From positions 1-33,004 of the forward strand of contig CAMYMI010000025.1 of assembly GCA_947259415.1 (NCBI GenBank): DNA of 33,004 nucleotides. The letters run 5' to 3'. The stretch is from an uncultured Ectothiorhodospiraceae bacterium (GTDB lineage: Bacteria; Pseudomonadota; Gammaproteobacteria; UBA9214). Made by a program: the position numbers and the translations under genes. Below are positions 8,269 to 14,950 of this stretch, one piece after another (the stretch's first letter is position 1; each line of letters begins with the position of its first letter). Under the pieces are notes generated by a model, which was given only the letters and a program-made list of their open reading frames with translations, was not told the origin of the DNA and ran no database searches.

Positions 8269-9483
8269 TTAATGACGTTTATTACGGTAAATAACTTTTT
8301 TCGCAAGCTGCTTGCTGCTTGCATAGACATTATTAAAGCCGTTTTCAATTCTGAGATTCAGCCTGTTCTTTTGCAATGAAAGCCATAACAGGCGGTCATG
8401 GTCAGTCGACAGGCTGCGCTTGTAACGTTCGCTGCCAGCCAGAAAATTATATAGGGACATACCCTGACTGAGGTTATGCTCAATCATCAGGTAATGTGCA
8501 ACTAGCCCGGGCTTTAGCTTTTCACCCAGCGCATAATTAAGGCCGCTCTGGTAAAAGAATAACTGTTTGTCTGAAATCAGGCTATATAGATAGCCCAGGT
8601 CTCTTTCCCCTAGCCTAATTTTGGCCAGTTGGATTTCCTTGTGTGGGAAGCGACGCTCGATGAGCGTCTTGTGAAACTTCAGAAAGTAGGGATTTGAGAA
8701 GCATCCCACTTGTCCTTTATTGTTCCAATAGACTTGGTGAAGCTCAGCAAGACGGTCCAGGAATTGATTAGCCTCCTCAACAGATTCTGCAATAGAGATT
8801 TGCAGCGGCCCAGTCTTTTCGCATTCTCTGACCGCACGCCTGATTTGGTGGCGTGTATTACTGCTTAAATGATCCAGATAGCTTTTTCCGGAGTTGCGGA
8901 TCATGTTCAGATCAATATACCAGGATGGTAACTCTTTTATGACTTTCTGATGCAGCTGGTTGGCCTCAATAAAATCAGGCTGCGTAAGGTAACTGTTCGC
9001 ATCAGCCGCGTTGATTACGATCTCATCCCAGTCAGTTATATGGTTCACCATGTAATTGATAAATGCGTGTGTTACCTGTAAACAATAATCTCTATGCACC
9101 AGCAGGTTGTTGTATTCGATAGTCAGGAGATCATAGTAAGGGTCACCTGTTTCATTCATCAGCATGACATTTGACTGAAATAATAGAAGTTTCCCTAATC
9201 TGGTATTCCGGATCAGTAGGGCAAGTCCAACTGTTTCATCATTATGCTGCGCCGTTAGTAAAAGCGGCTTGATCGAGGCCGGTAATGTTGACAACCAGGT
9301 GCCTACCCAGCCCCAGGAAAGGAAATAGGGTGCATTTGCTAGTGTCTCGAGTCGGGGCCACTCGGTTTCGAGTTTGTCTAGGTCAATTTCGGCAGTCACA
9401 CTGATCTGCACCAGATCAGGTCGTATACTTTCATCAGTCACCGTGCCCTGATCTGAATAATCGCTGTCTCTCTGGGATGTCAT
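8269..9483 (-). CDS. FemAB/CelD-like GNAT acetyltransferase (BioF2-like domain)
   Basis: Protein of 404 residues with a two-lobed GNAT layout. The second lobe includes LDHLSSNTRHQIRRAVRECE (about 200-220), the region that binds an acyl donor in the Acetyltransf_6 / CelD group, followed by LGYLYSLISDKQLFFYQSGLN and YNFLAGSERYKRSLS. Members of this group often sit in exopolysaccharide clusters and are thought to acylate sugars or peptides. It faces the deacetylase gene tail to tail with 48 bp between them. AT content is again higher than in its lip neighbours. Start is ATG 9483. The family is well supported; the substrate is unknown. Confidence 0.78.
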   Translation of the reverse strand: MTSQRDSDYSDQGTVTDESIRPDLVQISVTAEIDLDKLETEWPRLETLANAPYFLSWGWVGTWLSTLPASIKPLLLTAQHNDETVGLALLIRNTRLGKLLLFQSNVMLMNETGDPYYDLLTIEYNNLLVHRDYCLQVTHAFINYMVNHITDWDEIVINAADANSYLTQPDFIEANQLHQKVIKELPSWYIDLNMIRNSGKSYLDHLSSNTRHQIRRAVRECEKTGPLQISIAESVEEANQFLDRLAELHQVYWNNKGQVGCFSNPYFLKFHKTLIERRFPHKEIQLAKIRLGERDLGYLYSLISDKQLFFYQSGLNYALGEKLKPGLVAHYLMIEHNLSQGMSLYNFLAGSERYKRSLSTDHDRLLWLSLQKNRLNLRIENGFNNVYASSKQLAKKVIYRNKRH

Positions 9484-9556
9484 ATCACGCGCTCAGGTCC
9501 GTCTGCCTGCCATGGTAAATCAGTAAATCTCCCGGAGCAGGAGTAATTCGACTGTT

Positions 9557-10498
9557 CTATGAACTCAGCGCTCCCTGTGCCTGCTGATCGGCATGATATG
9601 AAGAGCGCACCATCGGACCGCTGGCGACATGGGTGAAGCCCAGCTCGTAGCCGATTTCACCGAGCCGTTCGAATTCCTCCGGGTGGACATAGCGGTCTAC
9701 GGGCAGGTGATGCAGGCTGGGCTGCAGGTACTGGCCGAGGGTGAGCATGTCGCAGTCGTGGGCGCGCAGGTCGCGCATCACCTGTTCCACTTCCTCGATG
9801 GTTTCACCGACACCCAGCATCAGGCCCGACTTGGTGGGCACCCCCGGATGCAGGGCCTTGAAGCGCTTCAGCAGGTTCAGTGACCAGGCATAGTCCGAAC
9901 CGGGACGCACCCTTTTGTAGAGCCGCGGCACCGTTTCTAGGTTGTGGTTGAAGACATCCGGGGGGGAGTTGACCAAGATGTCCAGGGCGCGGTCCATGCG
10001 GCCGCGGAAATCCGGCACCAGCACCTCCACCTGGATGTCCGGGTTGTAGGCGCGGATCGCTTCGATGCAGCTGGCGAAGTGGGCCGCACCGCCATCGCGC
10101 AGGTCATCGCGGTCCACCGAGGTCACCACGACATAACGTAGCCCCATCTGCTGAATGGTGCGCCCAAGGTTGTCCGGTTCGTCCGCGTCCAGTGGATCGG
10201 GGCGGCCATGGGCCACGTCGCAGAATGGGCAGCGCCGCGTGCAGATATCCCCCATGATCATGAAGGTGGCCGTGCCGCCGGCAAAGCATTCGCCGAGGTT
10301 CGGGCAGGAGGCCTCTTCGCATACCGTGTGCAGCCGGTTGTCGCGCAGCACGCCCTTGAGCCGGCTGACGGTCGGATGGGCCGGTGACTTTGCACGGATC
10401 CAGGCAGGCTTGCGCAGCGGCCGGGTGGTGGTCTCGATCTTGATTGGGATGCGGGCGGTCTTGGCCGCGCCGCGCTGTTTCTTATCAGGGTTGTTCAT
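9557..10498 (-). CDS. lipA: Lipoyl synthase
   Basis: Radical-SAM enzyme that inserts two sulfurs into octanoyl groups on the lipoyl domains of 2-oxoacid dehydrogenases and the glycine cleavage system. 313 residues, normal for the family. The auxiliary cluster cysteines are C60, C65 and C71 ([12 protein letters not shown]) and the radical-SAM cluster is C86, C90, C93 (CTRRCPFC). The conserved C-terminal RSSYHAD at about 298-304 supplies the Ser ligand of the auxiliary cluster. Its ATG overlaps the lipB stop codon by 4 bases (ATGA), so the two are translationally coupled. Confidence 0.97.
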   Translation of the reverse strand: MNNPDKKQRGAAKTARIPIKIETTTRPLRKPAWIRAKSPAHPTVSRLKGVLRDNRLHTVCEEASCPNLGECFAGGTATFMIMGDICTRRCPFCDVAHGRPDPLDADEPDNLGRTIQQMGLRYVVVTSVDRDDLRDGGAAHFASCIEAIRAYNPDIQVEVLVPDFRGRMDRALDILVNSPPDVFNHNLETVPRLYKRVRPGSDYAWSLNLLKRFKALHPGVPTKSGLMLGVGETIEEVEQVMRDLRAHDCDMLTLGQYLQPSLHHLPVDRYVHPEEFERLGEIGYELGFTHVASGPMVRSSYHADQQAQGALSS

Positions 10499-11151
10499 GT
10501 AATCGGGTTGTCCAGTAGGCGTTCGAGTTGTTGGTGAAATTCCGTGGCTACCCGGTCGAGAGTGGTTGTGATGCCGAGGTCGGCCATCTGGGCGACTTGC
10601 AGGCCGGCAAAACCGCAGGGGTTGATCATGGAGAAGGGTGTCAGGTCCATGTCCACGTTCAGGCTGAGGCCATGGAATGAACAGCCCTTGCGGATGCGCA
10701 GCCCCAGTGCCGCGATCTTGCGATTATCCACATAGACCCCCGGGGCCTTGTCGCGCCGTTGCGCTCCGATGCCGTGGTCCGCCAGCAGATCGATCACCGC
10801 CTGTTCCAGCAGGCGGACTAGTGACGTCACCCCCAACCGGCGCCGGTTCAGGTCAAACAGGGTATAGGCCAGCAGCTGGCCGGGACCGTGATAGGTGACC
10901 TGGCCGCCGCGATCAACCGGGATGACCGGGATGTCGCCCGTGTCGAGCAGGTGTTCCTGTTTGCCGTTGCGTCCCAGGGTGAACACCGGCGGGTGTTCCA
11001 GCAACCACAGCTCGTCCGATGTCGCGGGCGTGCGCGCGTCGGTAAAGGCCTGCATGTCGCGCCAGGCCTGCGTATAGTCCACCCGGCCGAGCCGGCGTAC
11101 CCGCACTGTCGGCGGCGCGTAGTCAATTTGGGTATCTGGCAGTGCGGACAT
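10495..11151 (-). CDS. lipB: Octanoyl-[ACP]:protein octanoyltransferase
   Basis: Transfers octanoate from acyl carrier protein to lipoyl domains, the step before LipA. 218 residues. Signature [12 protein letters not shown] lies at 81-92. The catalytic pair is visible as Lys145 ([11 protein letters not shown]) and Cys179 (INPCG), with [15 protein letters not shown] at 156-170. It overlaps lipA by 4 bp and follows the ybeD-like gene with a 9-bp gap, giving the common gammaproteobacterial order ybeD-lipB-lipA. Start ATG 11151. Confidence 0.97.
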   Translation of the reverse strand: MSALPDTQIDYAPPTVRVRRLGRVDYTQAWRDMQAFTDARTPATSDELWLLEHPPVFTLGRNGKQEHLLDTGDIPVIPVDRGGQVTYHGPGQLLAYTLFDLNRRRLGVTSLVRLLEQAVIDLLADHGIGAQRRDKAPGVYVDNRKIAALGLRIRKGCSFHGLSLNVDMDLTPFSMINPCGFAGLQVAQMADLGITTTLDRVATEFHQQLERLLDNPIT

Positions 11152-11160
11152 GAGCGATTT

Positions 11161-11430
11161 TCAAATGGCCATGATGACATCGTCGTGATCAACCAGGTCC
11201 TGGTAAATCGCGTCGAGTTGGGCACGGCTTGTGGCGCGCACCACAACGGTCACGGAGGTGTAATTGCCCTGGCGGCTGTCGCGCGTGTGGGTGGCGCCCT
11301 CGCTCAGATCCGGGGCATGGCGGCGCACGATCTCGACAACCGTGACATCAAGGTTGCAGTCGGACTTGCCCATCGCCTTGATGGGGAAGTCGCAGGGAAA
11401 TTTCAGCGGGCTTTCTTGGGGGTCACTCAT
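11161..11430 (-). CDS. ybeD: YbeD / DUF493 family protein
   Basis: Small ferredoxin-fold, ACT-like protein of 89 residues. It shows the family pattern LKFPCDFPIKAMG near the start, VEIVRRHAPDL in the middle and KGNY-like RQGNYTSVTVVVRATS. The role is unknown, though it is regularly linked to lipB. I chose ATG 11430 because it gives the length and N-terminus of the E. coli homologue; an upstream in-frame ATG at 11469 would add 13 residues that do not fit the family. Neither start has a clear ribosome-binding site. Confidence 0.85.
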   Translation of the reverse strand: MSDPQESPLKFPCDFPIKAMGKSDCNLDVTVVEIVRRHAPDLSEGATHTRDSRQGNYTSVTVVVRATSRAQLDAIYQDLVDHDDVIMAI

Positions 11431-11548
11431 GCTGTGCAGTAATCTGGCCTTGGTTGGCGTGAGGTGCATTTTAACGTGTCAGCCGCGAGGAGTATAAGGC
11501 AGTGGCCACGTGAATAAGGCTAAATCATTAAGGATAAGAAGGTTATAT

Positions 11549-11574
11549 AAAAGGGGACATATAAAAGGGGACAT
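11549..11574 (+). repeat. Two decayed tandem half-sites of the RAYT-end repeat
   Basis: AAAAGGGGACAT appears at 11549-11560 and again at 11563-11574, directly before the complete copy at 11579. Each matches the first 11 bases of the 20-base repeat and then diverges. Spacing of starts is 14 and 16 bp, so this is a small tandem array of the left half of the motif. Confidence 0.7.
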
Positions 11575-11578
11575 ATAT

Positions 11579-11660
11579 AAAAGGGGACAGATTTATTTTT
11601 TGTTTAGTTGGACACTCAGTGGAACGTTGCAGACTGTGGAAAAATAAATCTGTCCCCTTT
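11579..11660. repeat. 82-bp hairpin with RAYT-type ends (REP pair / MITE-like)
   Basis: The left arm is AAAAGGGGACAGATTTATTT (11579-11598). The right arm (11642-11660) is its reverse complement over 19 bases. The roughly 43-base centre is unrelated to that of the hairpin at 14126-14206. It fills the gap between ybeD and the DUF4124 gene and ends 5 bp before the latter's stop codon. The paired inverted arms resemble the REP pairs mobilised by REP-associated tyrosine transposases; the transposase at 20239 has the same ends. Confidence 0.8.
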
Positions 11661-11665
11661 ATTTG

Positions 11666-12238
11666 TTATCTACCCGGCCGGTGCCGAGGACGCGGTGGTC
11701 GGTCGGATTTGTGTTCACGTTCCGGCGGCTTGTATTTCGGATTGCGGGTATAGGGTGGCGGGTCCCGCCGCTCCGCCCGGCCGTGTTGATCGCGGACGTA
11801 ATCACGCAGGCCGTCCTGGCGGTGCCGCTGGTGCGGGTGAACGGGTACCGGTACCGGGTAGACGATGGTGGGTACCGGTTCGTCCCGGCTTTCCTGCTCC
11901 TGTGCCTTCGCGGCCGCGGTCTCGGCCTGGCGTGCGGCGGTCTCGGCCTTAAGTTGTTCCGCCTGGGCGCGTTCGTTTTCCAGGCGGCGCTTCTGCATGC
12001 GCTCAAGCTGCTGGACCACGGAATAATAATCGTCTCCCCCGGTGTTGCCCACTACGGGTACCGGTTCGACCTCGATCTGCCTCGCCTTGGTCGAGGCATT
12101 CTCCGGCGGTGACTCGCTGAAGTGGGTGACCCCGTCCCTGTCGACCCAAGTGTAGATTGGACCGGCTAACACCGGCGTTAGCAACGCTGTCAGTAGGAGG
12201 TAACCGGTCAGGGGATATTTTATGATTGGTCGCTTCAT
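11666..12238 (-). CDS. DUF4124 domain-containing periplasmic protein
   Basis: 190 residues. Signal peptide at 1-25 ending in a VLA cleavage site. The DUF4124 core follows at about 26-60 (IYTWVDRDGVTHFSESPP), a short beta domain widespread in Gammaproteobacteria and of unknown function. The middle (75-118) is a charged helical, probably coiled-coil segment rich in Gln, Arg, Glu and Ala. The tail is Pro, Arg and His-rich and probably disordered. The stop codon lies 5 bp from the RAYT-type hairpin. The domain call is solid; no function can be assigned. Confidence 0.88.
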   Translation of the reverse strand: MKRPIIKYPLTGYLLLTALLTPVLAGPIYTWVDRDGVTHFSESPPENASTKARQIEVEPVPVVGNTGGDDYYSVVQQLERMQKRRLENERAQAEQLKAETAARQAETAAAKAQEQESRDEPVPTIVYPVPVPVHPHQRHRQDGLRDYVRDQHGRAERRDPPPYTRNPKYKPPEREHKSDRPPRPRHRPGR

Positions 12239-12295
12239 TATGGTTCGATGCCTTCAGGTGTGGACAAGTTCCTCGTTTAGCATCCCGGGGGTGAC

Positions 12296-13507
12296 TCAGA
12301 AATGCCGGGCCAGGGTGAACTGTACATGGTCGTCATCGCGGAAGCTTAACAGGGGATCGCCCGGGGAGGCGTTGGAAAACAGCCGCGCCTCGATCTCCAC
12401 GGTCCAGTTGTTCCCCAGCCGGCGGCTGGCCTCGAGGTTATAGGACCGGGCGTTGTCCTGGCGATCGGCGATGATGCCTAAAAGGGCCTCGGTGGACTGG
12501 GCATCATTCAGTGCCAGGCGCAGGCCGACCATGATGTCATCCTCGAAGGGGGTCGGGGCGTCCTCGCCTCTATCGTCGAAATGATATTCGCCGATAAAGC
12601 CGAGGTCGGCGGCCGTGTCAAAGATGCCGACGGCGGTGTATTCAAAGCCCCCGACCAGGGCACTGTAGCGGCCTCCCTGCCCGGAACGGGTCAGCCATTC
12701 CAGCTTCCATAGCCAGTCTCCCTTGGTCGCCTGCAGGTCGAGGCTGGTCTGATCGATGGTTTCATAGAGCGGCACCAGTACGGCTTCTCCGCTGTCCGCA
12801 AGCCCGGGGAGCAGGCGCGGTTCGCGTGCGGTCCCGGAAAAGTGCGCCAGTCCGAAGTCCCAGTCACCGATGTAGTGTGACCAGCGAATGGCGAAGTCCA
12901 CGCGCCGATCCTCCGCGCCCGAGGCATAGCGCGGCTGGTCGGTATCGACACGGGGCAGGCTGCGCAGCCGGCCTCTGGGGCCGGGGAAGGTGCGTTCGCG
13001 AAATCCCGGGAGCACGAACAGGTCCAGCGTGCCCCAGTCGCGGATCAACGCGAGGTTGACCAGCGGCTGCCCCAGTTTGTCTTCCAGGTCGATATTCTCG
13101 ACCCGGTCGGTCTGGTTGATGATGTCAACCAGGTGCTGCGACTCCGCCACCCCCCAGAACACCTTGCTGATGCCGGCACGCAACTCCCAGGTGTCACCGG
13201 CCTTCTGCCAGACCAGTTCGCGGATGTCGGCATGGCTGCGTTCGTCATCGTGCTGGTCCCAGCGCAGGAAGCCCTCGAAGGTGAGGCTTTGCCGTCCGCC
13301 GTCCCAGTCGGTGTAGTACTCCGGTTCGGTTGCCAGCGACAGGTTGTCACCGTGCTGGCGTGGATCCGCCGGCTCGTGCAGAAACACCCGGGCTTCCGCC
13401 TGGATATACCCCGACCAGGCGCCAGCGTGGAGCAGGGCGGGTGTTGCGAGGCCGGCAACCAGCGCCAGCAGCGCACAACAGCCGGGGGGTTGCCTGGAAC
13501 GGGTCAT
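12296..13507 (-). CDS. Predicted outer-membrane beta-barrel protein
   Basis: 403 residues from ATG 13507. Residues 1-28 are a signal peptide with a twin-Ala/His end (ALLHA). The mature part is rich in Trp, Tyr, Asp and alternating hydrophobic residues (for example LTFEGFLRWDQH, WSHYIGDWDFGLAHFSG), typical of amphipathic barrel strands. The last residue is Phe (FTLARHF), the usual C-terminal signal for outer-membrane insertion. No known porin family was recognised. An in-frame ATG at 13576 would add 23 polar residues before the signal peptide, so ATG 13507 with AGAGGA just upstream is preferred. It is transcribed towards the DUF4124 gene, 57 bp away, possibly as one unit. Confidence 0.75.
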   Translation of the reverse strand: MTRSRQPPGCCALLALVAGLATPALLHAGAWSGYIQAEARVFLHEPADPRQHGDNLSLATEPEYYTDWDGGRQSLTFEGFLRWDQHDDERSHADIRELVWQKAGDTWELRAGISKVFWGVAESQHLVDIINQTDRVENIDLEDKLGQPLVNLALIRDWGTLDLFVLPGFRERTFPGPRGRLRSLPRVDTDQPRYASGAEDRRVDFAIRWSHYIGDWDFGLAHFSGTAREPRLLPGLADSGEAVLVPLYETIDQTSLDLQATKGDWLWKLEWLTRSGQGGRYSALVGGFEYTAVGIFDTAADLGFIGEYHFDDRGEDAPTPFEDDIMVGLRLALNDAQSTEALLGIIADRQDNARSYNLEASRRLGNNWTVEIEARLFSNASPGDPLLSFRDDDHVQFTLARHF

Positions 13508-13711
13508 GTCCTCTGGCCTGCCCGTTTCAGCACTGGGATCGTCCCCGGATAATGAGTAAATAACCATGGAAATCAATATATAAGGATGAGCTTACGGCCT
13601 CCGGGAATGACTGGATTGGGGCCTTGCCGGTCCTGCTAAAGCCGTATCATACGGCGGCCGATATCCCTTTCATAGTGCAGGGAAAACCACTTCATCCACG
13701 CAAGGCACACG

Positions 13712-13900
13712 ATGGGGGCAGATATGGGCGTTGCAACTCACGATGATGTACTGAAAAAAGGCAAGTCGCGCCGCGGGCGTCGCAAGGGCGTGGCCGCACT
13801 CAAGAAGTTGCGCCGGGCACTGGCACGACGCAAGCTGGAAGAAATGCGCGACGAAGAAATGTTGCGGGAACAGATCTACGACGTACTGGCCGACGAATAA
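13712..13900 (+). CDS. Small basic/acidic protein, possibly PA3496 family
   Basis: 62 residues, strongly charged. The first half is Lys/Arg-rich (KKGKSRRGRRKGVAALKKL) and the second half is acidic with the pattern ARRKLEEMRDEEMLREQIYD. That arrangement, an Arg-rich helix ending in LEE..EE..LRE, resembles the PA3496-type small envelope-integrity proteins of Gammaproteobacteria, but the similarity is judged by eye. It is the only plus-strand gene in a minus-strand region. ATG 13712 or ATG 13724 could be the start; neither has a clear ribosome-binding site. No signal peptide. Confidence 0.55.
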   Translation: MGADMGVATHDDVLKKGKSRRGRRKGVAALKKLRRALARRKLEEMRDEEMLREQIYDVLADE

Positions 13901-14225
13901 AGCCGTGTTTCAGACATCGGGTGATCTCTCTTTGCCAGGCGCCTGATTATATCCTGCCTTGACCGCACGTCGCGGCACCATCCTTATGTAGTTTGCCTGC
14001 ACCGCCTGAATGACCACCAGGACTCTGTCGCTTTGTTGCGATTGTGCTGTCAGAAACCCTTTGAAGGCCGTTCCGAATTGTAATGCGAAGCTAATAGAAG
14101 GGCAGGATGAGGGGTCGTTATCCAGAAAAGGGGACAGATTTATTTATTGTGAACCTCTGATGTGTCGTCATTGTCAGGAGCGGAATAAATAAATCTGTCC
14201 CCTTTTCACCTAGCAGCAGTACTTT
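13901..14225. other. Gap holding a RAYT-type hairpin
   Basis: About 325 bp without a supported gene. The 81-bp inverted-repeat element (14126-14206) lies 20 bp from the stop of the neighbouring minus-strand gene. A 60-codon plus-strand frame (14010-14192) reads through the left arm of the element (KGDRFIY comes from the repeat) and ends inside it, so it is not supported. Confidence 0.6.
14126..14206. repeat. 81-bp hairpin with perfect 20-bp RAYT-type ends
   Basis: AAAAGGGGACAGATTTATTT at 14126-14145 is matched by its exact reverse complement at 14187-14206. The 41-base centre differs from that of the hairpin at 11579-11660, but the total length differs by only one base. Two elements of the same length and ends with different centres suggest paired REP-type units rather than copies of one MITE. 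Confidence 0.85.
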
Positions 14226-14510
14226 TTAATCTTTTATCCACTTCTCCAGGGCTGCGATGACTTTCTCGGCCTGGTCCTTGCTGGAGATGTTGAATTTGGA
14301 TTTCTGCTGGTATTCGCCGCCGCGTTTCTGATAGCGGCGGATGGTGTACTTGTCCGGGCCGTACTCCTGCTTGGAGCGGTTCCAGTCCTGGTAGCGGTAG
14401 ATGATCGTGCACCAGGCGCCCTTGGTGAGGATTTCCTTGTCCAGTTCCTTGACGGTCTCGATGCCGTCCTCCTCGTAGGTGACGGTCAGTTCATCTGGGG
14501 TTGAGGCCAT
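14226..14510 (-). CDS. Conserved hypothetical protein, about 94 residues
   Basis: From ATG 14510 it is MASTPDELTVTYEEDG... with a conserved-looking core (ILTKGAWCTIIYRYQDWNR, then YTIRRYQKRGGEYQQKSKF) and a C-terminal amphipathic helix ending KWIKD. No signal peptide or metal motif. I have seen similar small proteins in sulfur- and metal-metabolising Proteobacteria but cannot name a family. The longer frame from ATG 14552 adds 14 His/Cys-rich residues with no family support. The stop codon is 20 bp from a RAYT-type hairpin. Confidence 0.7.
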   Translation of the reverse strand: MASTPDELTVTYEEDGIETVKELDKEILTKGAWCTIIYRYQDWNRSKQEYGPDKYTIRRYQKRGGEYQQKSKFNISSKDQAEKVIAALEKWIKD

Positions 14511-14663
14511 GCGCGACTCCGGGTTTGTATTGTGAAGGGTGTGACAGTGCAACGGCCCACCAGTGGCCGGCTGCGGCGGCCATCATACGGATTTATGCGC
14601 CCAGCGGAAGCGGTGTCGCGTTATTAAATATAAATCAGCAAGTTGCCGTCTGGTTAGCGGTTG

Positions 14664-14879
14664 TCATACCTCGTTTGGCGGTGCCGGCGGGATTTCCTGG
14701 GGTTGACCGGGCGGGACCTCCATTGGCGGTTCAGGCGTGGTCTCCGGCGGACCTTCGGGTGGGATGCCGGGCGGCAGGTCGGGCTGGGGTTCCTCCGGCG
14801 GTGATTCCGGCGGGATCTCCGGTTCTCCCGCAATCCTCATCTGTAGCTCATATTGGCTCATGGTGTGCACCTTCATCAT
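14664..14879 (-). CDS. Proline-rich small protein, 71 residues
   Basis: From ATG 14879, with AGGAG 9-10 bases upstream. After a short N-terminal MMKVHTMSQYELQMRIAG the protein is a run of Pro, Glu and Gly (EIPPESPPEEPQPDLPPGIPPEG...PPAPPNEV), with PP about every third to fourth residue. No signal peptide or membrane segment. It may be a polyproline-II or disordered peptide. It lies 71 bp downstream of the membrane spermidine-synthase-like gene on the same strand and could share its transcript. Function unknown. Reality as a gene rests on the ribosome-binding site and clean stop. Confidence 0.5.
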   Translation of the reverse strand: MMKVHTMSQYELQMRIAGEPEIPPESPPEEPQPDLPPGIPPEGPPETTPEPPMEVPPGQPQEIPPAPPNEV

Positions 14880-14950
14880 ATGTCGCAGTCTCCTGATTAA
14901 AAGTGTAGACCCACCCATCTGCCCTGGGGGCCGGCGGCGCGGCACCGTTG

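Noticed and set aside
14010-14192. 60-codon plus-strand frame with several Cys
   Set aside because: Half of it is translation of the RAYT-type repeat and it ends inside the hairpin.
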